Positions 1 through 6,098 of a DNA stretch of 6,867 nt are shown one piece after another. The stretch covers positions 1 through 6,867 of the forward strand of contig JAWXTP010000143.1 of the NCBI GenBank assembly GCA_044433415.1, given 5' to 3'. The notes below the pieces were generated by a model. It was not told where the DNA came from, did no database searches, and saw only the letters and a list, made by a program, of their open reading frames with translations. Source of the DNA: JAWXTP01 sp044433415 (GTDB taxonomy: Bacteria; Bacteroidota; Bacteroidia; Bacteroidales; Rikenellaceae). Positions within the stretch are counted from its first letter, which is position 1. The number at the start of each line of letters is the position of its first letter. A program made the position numbers and the translations under genes.

Positions 1-41
1 ACGGTTATGGTAATGAAGCTAAAAAGAAACATAAAAAATAG
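1..41 (+). CDS. C-terminal tail of an unidentified protein (partial)
   Basis: Read from position 3, the frame gives GYGNEAKKKHKK and stops at TAG (39-41). A lysine-rich end is common at protein C-termini, and the strong terminator 21 bases later implies that a rightward gene ends here. The alternative frame starting at base 1 stays open to TAA at 55-57 and cannot be excluded. The visible part is too short to assign a family or function. Confidence 0.5.
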   Translation, partial: GYGNEAKKKHKK

Positions 42-62
42 TAATTCAGTTTTATAATGGTG

Positions 63-100
63 AAAAAGGGTGATTCAATTAAATTTGAATCACCCTTTTT
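63..100 (+). terminator. Rho-independent terminator of the upstream rightward gene
   Basis: A perfect 16-bp inverted repeat lies at 63-78 and 85-100 with a 6-nt loop (79-84). The core GGGTGATTCAA pairs with TTGAATCACCC, flanked by an A run on the left and a T run on the right. The hairpin is nearly symmetrical (A5...T5), so it could stop transcription from either side, but its position suits the gene ending at about 41. Confidence 0.9.
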
Positions 101-168
101 CGTGCTCTTATAAAAAAAAAGATTATGTTTTTAATAATAGTTGTAATGCTTGTTTAAACATATTTTAC

Positions 169-203
169 AAAAAAAGGAGTTGCTACAAGCAACTCCTTTT
201 TTT
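169..203 (-). terminator. Rho-independent terminator of the MFS-GH130 operon
   Basis: An inverted repeat has GGAGTTGC (176-183) pairing with GCAACTCC (189-196) around a TACAA loop. It is extended by A7 (169-175) opposite T7 (197-203), giving a 15-bp stem. It starts 12 bases beyond the stop codon of the leftward GH130 gene. The A/T flanks make it potentially bidirectional, so it also backs up the terminator at 63-100 against read-through from the left. Confidence 0.9.
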
Positions 204-215
204 AACTCCAAACTA

Positions 216-1214
216 TTAAAGTATATTAGTTCGTTTAGTGAATTCTATTATTTCATCTATATAACCGAATACTAGCCCTGTAGAAGTGTCAGCACAACCA
301 TAATAGATAGCTATACGACCTGTATCTGAGTCATGTAATGCAGCACAAGGGAAAGTAACATTAGGCACGTCACCCATACATTCATACTCTGTTTGAGGAG
401 TGATAAGATACTCACCAGAACGGTAAAGAACTTTCCAAGGTTCGTCTTTGTCAAGGATAGCAGAACCAAATGCGTAAACAAATCCATTACAAGAGTTTAG
501 TACACCGTGGAAAATCATTAACCAACCTTCTGAAGTTTCGATAGGAATAGGACCTGCACCAATTTTAGTACATTGCCAAGCACTTTTCTCGAAAGGTGCT
601 GGTGACATAACGTGACGGTGTTTACCCCAGTATAGAAGGTCTGGAGACTCACTATAGAAGATATCACCGAAAGGAGTGTGACCATTGTCACTAGGACGAG
701 ACACCATAGCGAAGTTACCATTGAATTTACGTGGGAACATCACACCGTTACGGTTGAAAGGAAGGAATGCGTTTTCTGTTTGGTGGAAAGTCACGAAGTC
801 TGTAGTCCATGCTACACCAATAGTAGGTCCGTGGTAACCATTACACCAAGTTACATAGTAACGATCTTCAATAAATACAACACGAGGGTCATATCCATAT
901 ACCCATTCACCTATCTCACTGTCTTCACAAGTGAATTTTAAAGGCTCATGGTTGATATCCCAATTAATAGCATCTTTACTAAAACCTACATGTAATCTCA
1001 TGCGGCGGTTTTTGTCGTCACAACGAAATACCCCTGCATAACCATCACCAAATGTTACTACAGCACTATTGAATATAGAGTTTGAACAAGGAATGTGGTT
1101 ACGACCAATAACAGGGTTTTCAGAATAACGCCATACTGTACTAGTACATCCTTCTGGTCTTTCTTCCCAAGGCATGTTAGGTAGGGGAGTACCTTCAATT
1201 TTAATTTTGCTCAT
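216..1214 (-). CDS. GH130 family beta-1,4-mannoside phosphorylase (mannosyl-GlcNAc / mannooligosaccharide type)
   Basis: This 332-aa protein belongs to the GH130 family, whose members cleave beta-mannosides with inorganic phosphate to give alpha-mannose-1-phosphate. It shows the usual five-bladed-propeller family motifs: FNSAV (48-52), GVFR with Arg64, GYDPRV (107-112) with Asp109 as the likely general acid, WCNGYHGPT (123-131), MFPRKFNG (159-166), SRPSDNGHTPFGDIFYSES (172-190), KIGAGPIP (217-224), FHGV (235-238) and PNVTFPCAA (284-292). The basic residues that bind phosphate in phosphorylases appear to be present (Arg64, Arg162, Arg173, Lys217, His236). This argues against the hydrolytic beta-1,2-mannosidase branch, which lost them. 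Length and motifs resemble subfamily GH130_2, which includes a gut-bacterial enzyme acting on the Man-beta-1,4-GlcNAc core of N-glycans. There is no signal peptide, so it acts in the cytoplasm. It lies 50 nt behind the transporter gene, which presumably supplies its substrate. The start ATG has an A/T-rich leader and no Shine-Dalgarno sequence. Exact acceptor (GlcNAc, glucose or mannose) is inferred, not shown. Confidence 0.9.
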   Translation of the reverse strand: MSKIKIEGTPLPNMPWEERPEGCTSTVWRYSENPVIGRNHIPCSNSIFNSAVVTFGDGYAGVFRCDDKNRRMRLHVGFSKDAINWDINHEPLKFTCEDSEIGEWVYGYDPRVVFIEDRYYVTWCNGYHGPTIGVAWTTDFVTFHQTENAFLPFNRNGVMFPRKFNGNFAMVSRPSDNGHTPFGDIFYSESPDLLYWGKHRHVMSPAPFEKSAWQCTKIGAGPIPIETSEGWLMIFHGVLNSCNGFVYAFGSAILDKDEPWKVLYRSGEYLITPQTEYECMGDVPNVTFPCAALHDSDTGRIAIYYGCADTSTGLVFGYIDEIIEFTKRTNIL

Positions 1215-1230
1215 AAGTTTTATTTTTTTA

Positions 1231-1254
1231 GAGGAGTCCTAAGAAGAACTCCTC
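1231..1254 (-). other. Intercistronic hairpin between transporter and GH130 genes
   Basis: GAGGAGT (1231-1237) and ACTCCTC (1248-1254) form a 7-bp inverted repeat with a 10-nt loop in the 50-nt gap between the two genes. On the transcribed strand it is followed by an A-rich, not T-rich, tract (TAAAAAAATAAAACTT) leading into the GH130 ATG. It therefore does not look like a terminator. It may set mRNA stability or relative expression of the two genes; that is inference. Confidence 0.55.
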
Positions 1255-1264
1255 AGTTGTTTGA

Positions 1265-2536
1265 CTATTTTTCTTCTATTGCTTTCTTTTCATCATCATG
1301 TGTGAATGGTATAAACCATGTTATTATAAAAGCAGGTATTGCTAGCGCTAGAGCCACTGCAAAGAACTTTTGATAACCTAACACATCACTCATCCAACCA
1401 CTTATCATACCTGGTAACATAACTCCTAAGTTCATGATACCACTAGCAAAAGCGTAGTGAGACATCTGGTATTTACCAGGTGCTACTTGTTGCATCATAA
1501 ATAAGATAAGACCCACAAAACCAAATCCATAACCAAAGTACTCAAATACTATAGCTGAGCCTATAACTAGTAGGTTATCAGGTTGGTAAGCTGAAAGTAC
1601 AAAGTATACAGCAAAAGGAATGTTGAAGATACAACATAGTGAGAATAATGTTTTCTTAAGACCCCATCTTGAGATATAATAACCCGCAAGGAAAGAACCA
1701 AGAATAAAGGCAGCAGCACCAAAAGTACCATATACCATACCTATCTCTTGAACTGATAATCCTAGACCTCCATCCTCAACAGGAGCTTTTAAGAATAAAG
1801 GTACGATTTTAATAACGAAACCTTCAGCAAAACGGTATAATATGATAAATAATAAGTAAAGCCAGATGTATTTTTTCTCAAAGAAGCTCTTAATAACCAC
1901 AACAAGTTCTTGCATAGCTTCTTTTGTAGAAGTGACATTAGATGTAGTATTACCTCCTGAAGGAAGCATAGCAACGTGGTAAAGACTTAAGACAAGCATC
2001 ACTAAACCACATAAACCCATAATTATCATCCAAGCATATTGTGCACCCATGTTGTCTTTAAGGACACCTGCAAGATATACTAAACCTCCTGTAGAAAGAA
2101 CTTTTGCAAGATTGTAGAAAGCACCTTGCCAGCCTATATATTTAGCTTGATCTTCTTTTGTAAGTTCCGACATATATACCCCATCAGTAGCGATATCATG
2201 TGTAGCACCACTAAGAGCTACAACAGCCATCAGTGCAATAGCGTATGCAAAGAAAGAGGGTAGAGACAGCGATAGAGCAATAAGACCAAACGCTACAGCG
2301 GTAACGATTTCTGTTGCTACAACAAAGTACTTTTTGGTTTTAAACATCTCTAGGAAAGAACTCCATAAAGGTTTAAGAGTCCACGGTAGCATGATAAGAG
2401 AAGTCCAAAATGCGATTAGTGTGTTTGATACCCCAAGGTCAGAGAAGGCCAACACAGAGACCATCGAAAGGGTTACAAATGGAAGACCCATGGCGAAATA
2501 CACCGTTGGTACCCATTTTACAGGATTTTTACTCAT
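1265..2536 (-). CDS. MFS transporter, AmpG-like, probably imports mannosides
   Basis: This 423-aa integral membrane protein has about twelve hydrophobic segments, at roughly residues 10-32, 40-57, 70-90, 95-113, 137-157, 168-190, 223-245, 266-288, 297-316, 322-350, 358-381 and 390-411. A hydrophilic loop at 191-220 separates the two six-helix halves. The acidic motif SGATHDIATDGVYMSEL (109-125, Asp114 and Asp118) is like the QD-I/V-A-x-D motif of AmpG-type major facilitator proteins, which carry muropeptide sugars and related saccharides. The first gene of a leftward operon, it is followed after 50 nt by the GH130 phosphorylase. Import of a beta-mannosyl disaccharide such as Man-GlcNAc or Man-Glc is the simplest reading. 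Substrate is inferred from the neighbour only; a muropeptide role is possible but fits the context less well. The first Met is used as start because transmembrane helix 1 begins about ten residues later. A promoter match lies about 200 bases upstream. Confidence 0.87.
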   Translation of the reverse strand: MSKNPVKWVPTVYFAMGLPFVTLSMVSVLAFSDLGVSNTLIAFWTSLIMLPWTLKPLWSSFLEMFKTKKYFVVATEIVTAVAFGLIALSLSLPSFFAYAIALMAVVALSGATHDIATDGVYMSELTKEDQAKYIGWQGAFYNLAKVLSTGGLVYLAGVLKDNMGAQYAWMIIMGLCGLVMLVLSLYHVAMLPSGGNTTSNVTSTKEAMQELVVVIKSFFEKKYIWLYLLFIILYRFAEGFVIKIVPLFLKAPVEDGGLGLSVQEIGMVYGTFGAAAFILGSFLAGYYISRWGLKKTLFSLCCIFNIPFAVYFVLSAYQPDNLLVIGSAIVFEYFGYGFGFVGLILFMMQQVAPGKYQMSHYAFASGIMNLGVMLPGMISGWMSDVLGYQKFFAVALALAIPAFIITWFIPFTHDDEKKAIEEK

Positions 2537-2542
2537 AGTTTT

Positions 2543-2587
2543 AGTTGTCAGTTTTTATAAAGCCAGCGCCCAAAGGTTGCTGACACT
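2543..2587 (-). other. Possible leader hairpin just before the transporter start codon
   Basis: On the leftward transcript AGTGTCAG (2587-2580) can pair with CTGACAACT (2551-2543), giving 8 pairs with one bulged A. The 28-nt loop contains a GC-rich patch (GGGCGCTGG) that is unusual in this AT-rich leader. The structure ends 6 nt before the ATG, where it could affect ribosome access. No known riboswitch class is recognised; a regulatory role is inference. Confidence 0.35.
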
Positions 2588-2635
2588 AATTAATATTTTC
2601 TTCAAAATTTAGAAGTTTAATTTACCAGGTATTGT

Positions 2636-2656
2636 AGCTTTTTTATATGGAAAGCT
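2636..2656 (-). other. Small leader hairpin in the transporter 5' UTR
   Basis: AGCTTT (2636-2641) and AAAGCT (2651-2656) form a 6-bp inverted repeat with a 9-nt AT-rich loop, inside the predicted leader of the leftward operon. It is short and could be chance in AT-rich DNA. It has no adjacent T run on the transcribed strand, so it is not a terminator. Confidence 0.25.
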
Positions 2657-2732
2657 GTGAGTATAAGAGACAAAGGGTATAAACTGTAAGTGTTCTTGTT
2701 TATTTTGCTTCTTATTTAACTATAATAGACTA

Positions 2733-2766
2733 CAAAAGTATAAAATTATTTTTAAATTTCCCCAAA
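2733..2766 (-). promoter_or_regulatory. Bacteroides-type promoter for the MFS-GH130 operon
   Basis: On the minus strand TTTG (2766-2763) is followed after 22 nt by TACTTTTG (2740-2733), a full match to the -7 consensus TAnnTTTG. The spacing is slightly longer than the usual 19-21. Transcription would start near 2728, giving a leader of about 190 nt before the transporter ATG at 2536. Confidence 0.65.
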
Positions 2767-2909
2767 TTTATTAACATTTAATTATTAATGTGGAGTTTTA
2801 TAAACTGGTTTTGTTTGATTCCGAATTTTAAAGTTTATAGAATACCCCTATAACAATTACACAGAAGATACTAGTACATAGTCTCATTTTTAAATTATGT
2901 TATTTTTCA

Positions 2910-2941
2910 TTTGGTAAAGAAGGAAAAATATGTTATATTTG
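2910..2941 (+). promoter_or_regulatory. Bacteroides-type promoter for the HTH-SNF2-Fic operon
   Basis: TTTG (2910-2913), 20 nt, then TATATTTG (2934-2941) is a complete match to the -33/-7 consensus with ideal spacing. The start site would be near 2945-2948, giving a leader of about 30 nt before the HTH gene's ATG. The encoded HTH protein could autoregulate here. The sequence around AACGTT (2949-2954) is the nearest palindrome, but it is too short to call an operator. Confidence 0.75.
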
Positions 2942-2978
2942 TTCGTCAAACGTTGTTTTTTATACGCAGTAATGAGTT

Positions 2979-3188
2979 ATGGATGATAAAAAGAATATAA
3001 ACAGGCTAAAAGTTGTTTTAGCAGAAAAAAACAAGACAAATAAGTGGTTAGCTGAGGCAATAGGTCGCAGTCAAAATACTGTTTCGCGATGGTGTGGCAA
3101 CAAAATGCAACCTACAGCAGAAGCAATGATTGATATAGCTAAGGCTTTGGATGTAGATGTAAGAGAGTTACTTAATAAAACAAAATAG
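2979..3188 (+). CDS. Small XRE/Cro-type helix-turn-helix DNA-binding protein
   Basis: This 69-aa protein is almost entirely one Cro/C1-type HTH domain. Helix 1 covers about residues 4-16, helix 2 NKWLAEAIG (21-29), the recognition helix SQNTVSRWCGN (31-41), and helices 4-5 TAEAMIDIAKALDVDVRELL (46-65). There is no added effector or dimerisation domain, as in compact phage-like and restriction-module (C-protein-like) regulators. It is the first gene of the operon, about 30 nt behind a strong promoter match, and its stop TAG shares its G with the GTG start of the helicase gene. The likely role is control of its own operon, delaying or limiting expression of the helicase and Fic genes; this is inferred from domain and position. 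The ATG at 2979 is chosen because the ATG at 2972 is in another frame and stops after four codons. Confidence 0.9.
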   Translation: MDDKKNINRLKVVLAEKNKTNKWLAEAIGRSQNTVSRWCGNKMQPTAEAMIDIAKALDVDVRELLNKTK

Positions 3189-6091
3189 TGGAAAAAATAA
3201 CCTTATATCACGCAAAGTATTATGCTCACAGTCTAACACTAAAGCACCCTTCGCATAGCTTACAAAAGCTGACAGCTGTGTTGGGTGATGCTCGTGTTGA
3301 CCTTAACCCACACCAGGTTGAGGCAGCTCTTTTTGCGTTTAATTCGCCCCTTAAGAAAGGTGCAATCTTAGCTGACGAAGTAGGTTTAGGTAAGACCATT
3401 GAAGCTGGTTTGGTAATAGCACAAAAGTGGGCTGAAAAATGTAGGCATATTATAGTAATATGTCCTGCCAACCTCCGCAAACAGTGGCAAATGGAGCTTG
3501 AAGAGAAGTTCTTTTTACAAAGTACTATTGTTGAGAATATAGATTTTAAAACAAACCCTAATGCCTTTAGAACAAGTGAGAAGATTATTATTTGTAGTTA
3601 TCAGCTTGCCTATAAACGAGCTGAGGAACTTGGTTCTACAGTTTGGGATTTAGCAGTTATTGACGAAGCACACAGGCTAAGGAATGTTTATCGTCCAGAT
3701 AATAAGATTGGTAATGCAATTAAGGATGCACTTAAAGCTACTCCTAAAATATTGCTAACTGCCACACCTCTACAAAACTCTTTGTCTGAATTATACGGTT
3801 TGGTAAGTTTGATAGATAACTATGCCTTTGGAGATTATAGTAGCTATAAGGCGCAATATAGTAGACTTGACACGGAGCAGAGTTTTTCATCTTTGAAAGG
3901 TCGCTTGTCGAATATTTGCCATAGAACCCTCCGCAGACAAGTGCAGGAGTATATCAACTATACTAAGCGCATAGCCCTTGTCGAAGAATTTGTTCCACAT
4001 AAAGAGGAAATGGAGCTTTACGATATGGTTAGTGCATATTTATATCGTAATAGATTGTATGCATTGCCAAATAGCCAACGTCACCTGATTACTTTGATAC
4101 TTAGAAAACTGCTTGCCTCATCAAGTTTTGCAGTTCAAGGAACATTTATCAAGTTAACGGAGAAGTTAGAGGCCACACTGCAAGACCTATCTAAGAAGAT
4201 AGATTTACAAGAGGAGCTTGATACTTTCTCAGAATTTGTCGAGGAGTGGGACGAAGAGGATGCTTCAAAATATGGGATAGACGATAGAGAAGCGATAGAG
4301 GAGGAGATAAAAGAGCTAAAACGCTTTACGGCTCTTGCTCAAAGTATTAAGTCTAATTCTAAAGGAGAGAGACTAATAACAGCCCTTGATAGAGGTTTTG
4401 CAAAACTACAAGAGTTAGGAGCACCACGTAAAGCGATAATCTTTACTGAGAGTCGACGAACACAGGATTACATTAAAGATATCTTGACTAAAGCGGGCTA
4501 TAAAGGTAAGGTTGTTTTGTTTAATGGGACAAACTCCGATAAAGAGAGTAAGACAATATATGAACAATGGTTGCAACTTAATACCGACACAGATAAAATC
4601 AGTGGTAGCAAGACAGCCGATATGCGTCAAGCACTTACTGACTATTTCCGCAATGAGGCAGATATAATGATTGCAACTGAAGCAGCAGCAGAGGGTATAA
4701 ACCTTCAATTTTGCTCTCTAGTGGTTAATTATGACCTGCCGTGGAATCCACAAAGGGTCGAGCAGCGCATAGGTCGTTGTCATCGTTATGGTCAAAAGTT
4801 TGATGTTGTAGTACTAAACTTCCTCAACAAAACCAATGAAGCAGACCAACGTGTTTACAAGCTGTTGGACGAAAAGTTCCAGCTATTCAGTGGAGTATTC
4901 GGAGTTAGTGACGAGGTGTTAGGTAAAATCGAGGAGGGTGTAGATTTTGAGAAAAGAATAGGCGCTATTTTCCAAAGTTGCAGAACATCAGAGCAGATAA
5001 AAGTTGCCTTTGATGAACTGCAAGCTGAATATAGTGAGGAGATTGAAAGCACTCTTAAAGCTACAAAAAAGAAACTACTTGAAAATTTTGATGCTGAGGT
5101 ACACGAGAAATTAAGAATGAATCTTAAAAAAGGTCGTGAATATCTAAGTAAACATGAGCAATGGTTGTGGGCTATAACTAAGGATTATATAGGTTTTAAT
5201 GGTTCGTTCAATGATGAGCGACTTTACTTCAAAGTAAGAAACAATATTGTAGGACTTACAAAGGGTATGTACAAACTACTTAGAAGTGGAGAGCATGCAC
5301 CTATTCCAACCGAAAGAGATATAGAGATAGGTAAGTTAAATCCACAGTTTATGCCTACAGAATATTTTGATGGTTATAGGCATATATACCGTACTAATCA
5401 TCCTTTTGCACAACAGATAATTAAACATTATAAAGATAAACCTCTTGCGGTAGTAGAGTTAGTTTTCACAATGCCAAAAGACAGGATAAAACGAGCATCA
5501 ATAGAACCGTATATCGGAAAGAGTGGCTTTATGACTCTTACAAAGCTAACTATAAATAGTTTTGAGGAGTCTGAATATCTAATACTAAGTGCAGTTACAA
5601 ATAGATATGAACCTCTAGATCATGAGGCATGCCATCGTCTTTTTGACCTTCCAGCAAAAGTTGGCAGGGAGATTATCATATCACCTGAAATGCTTAACGA
5701 CTTGCATCTAGCTACCATAATGTTTAAGGATAAGGTAATAGCACAAGCTGAACAGTATAATGCTCAGTATTTTAGTGCAGAGATGGATAAGCTACAGGAG
5801 TGGGCAGACGATATGAATGTTGGTTTGGAGCGCGAACTCAAAGAATTGGAATTTGCAATCAAAGTAGCTAAAGGTGATTCTAAAAAATCGACTAACCTAC
5901 AAGAGAAGGTCACTTTGCAACGTAAGGTAAAGGATTTGGAAGCAAAGCGTAACACTAAGCGTAGAGGTTATTTTGAAGCGCAAGATAATATCGAACAACA
6001 AAAAGATGCACTCTTAACTGAAATTGAGAAGCGACTAAAGCAAGAGATTTCAGAAGAGATATTGTTTACTATTAGATGGAGTTTAAAATAG
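3188..6091 (+). CDS. SNF2/RapA-type superfamily 2 helicase (DISARM DrmD-like, putative defence translocase)
   Basis: This 967-aa ATP-dependent dsDNA translocase candidate has a full SF2/SNF2 motif set. Q-like/motif I is NPHQVEAALFAF...LADEVGLGKTIEAG (Walker A lysine 69), Ia ICPANLRKQW (91-100), II DEAH (159-162), III TATPLQN (191-197), then the SNF2 CHRTLRRQV patch (245-252). IV is KAIIFTESRR (415-424), V IATEAAAEGINLQ (495-507) and VI PQRVEQRIGRCHRYGQK (521-537) with its arginine fingers. Between the lobes lies a long acidic, helical insertion (about 270-410). After 540 comes a C-terminal region of about 430 residues, ending in a charged probable coiled coil (860-955). No nuclease motif was recognised. 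The architecture recalls RapA and the large SNF2 helicases of DISARM and type III-like restriction loci. The gene starts at GTG inside the preceding stop (TAGTG, 1-nt overlap), so translation is probably coupled. No in-frame ATG occurs until codon 102, beyond Walker A. A defence role is inference. Confidence 0.9.
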   Translation: MEKITLYHAKYYAHSLTLKHPSHSLQKLTAVLGDARVDLNPHQVEAALFAFNSPLKKGAILADEVGLGKTIEAGLVIAQKWAEKCRHIIVICPANLRKQWQMELEEKFFLQSTIVENIDFKTNPNAFRTSEKIIICSYQLAYKRAEELGSTVWDLAVIDEAHRLRNVYRPDNKIGNAIKDALKATPKILLTATPLQNSLSELYGLVSLIDNYAFGDYSSYKAQYSRLDTEQSFSSLKGRLSNICHRTLRRQVQEYINYTKRIALVEEFVPHKEEMELYDMVSAYLYRNRLYALPNSQRHLITLILRKLLASSSFAVQGTFIKLTEKLEATLQDLSKKIDLQEELDTFSEFVEEWDEEDASKYGIDDREAIEEEIKELKRFTALAQSIKSNSKGERLITALDRGFAKLQELGAPRKAIIFTESRRTQDYIKDILTKAGYKGKVVLFNGTNSDKESKTIYEQWLQLNTDTDKISGSKTADMRQALTDYFRNEADIMIATEAAAEGINLQFCSLVVNYDLPWNPQRVEQRIGRCHRYGQKFDVVVLNFLNKTNEADQRVYKLLDEKFQLFSGVFGVSDEVLGKIEEGVDFEKRIGAIFQSCRTSEQIKVAFDELQAEYSEEIESTLKATKKKLLENFDAEVHEKLRMNLKKGREYLSKHEQWLWAITKDYIGFNGSFNDERLYFKVRNNIVGLTKGMYKLLRSGEHAPIPTERDIEIGKLNPQFMPTEYFDGYRHIYRTNHPFAQQIIKHYKDKPLAVVELVFTMPKDRIKRASIEPYIGKSGFMTLTKLTINSFEESEYLILSAVTNRYEPLDHEACHRLFDLPAKVGREIIISPEMLNDLHLATIMFKDKVIAQAEQYNAQYFSAEMDKLQEWADDMNVGLERELKELEFAIKVAKGDSKKSTNLQEKVTLQRKVKDLEAKRNTKRRGYFEAQDNIEQQKDALLTEIEKRLKQEISEEILFTIRWSLK

Positions 6092-6098
6092 AGAGATT

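Larger units (their letters stand above)
2537..2978. other. Divergent intergenic region with promoters for both operons
   Basis: This 442-bp AT-rich stretch contains no convincing gene on either strand. It holds the leader of the leftward transporter operon (2537 to about 2728), the leftward promoter (2733-2766) and the rightward promoter (2910-2941) of the HTH-SNF2-Fic operon. Positions 2767-2909 between the two promoters hold only short AT-rich inverted repeats, such as ACATT/AATGT at 2774-2791. I see no tRNA, insertion sequence or clear attachment site there. Confidence 0.75.

Noticed and set aside
678..941. 87-codon open frame on the plus strand opposite the GH130 gene
   Set aside because: It lies wholly antisense to a clearly conserved GH130 region, has no promoter match or recognisable domain, and has a low-complexity T/V-rich composition typical of an antisense shadow.
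2334..2612. 92-codon plus-strand frame running out of the transporter gene into the intergenic region
   Set aside because: Most of it is antisense to transmembrane helices 1-2 of the transporter, and the rest covers the transporter leader. No promoter or domain supports it.
2774..2791. Inverted repeat ACATT/AATGT as an operator between the two promoters
   Set aside because: Only 5 bp per arm in very AT-rich DNA, so chance is likely; there is no second copy near the HTH promoter.
2972..2986. Four-codon ORF (MSYG) overlapping the HTH gene start
   Set aside because: Too short to carry meaning, and expected by chance next to an ATG-rich start region.
4415..4708. 97-codon open frame on the minus strand within the SNF2 gene
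   Set aside because: It is antisense to helicase motifs IV-V, cysteine-rich and without family features. The plus-strand reading explains the codon pattern.
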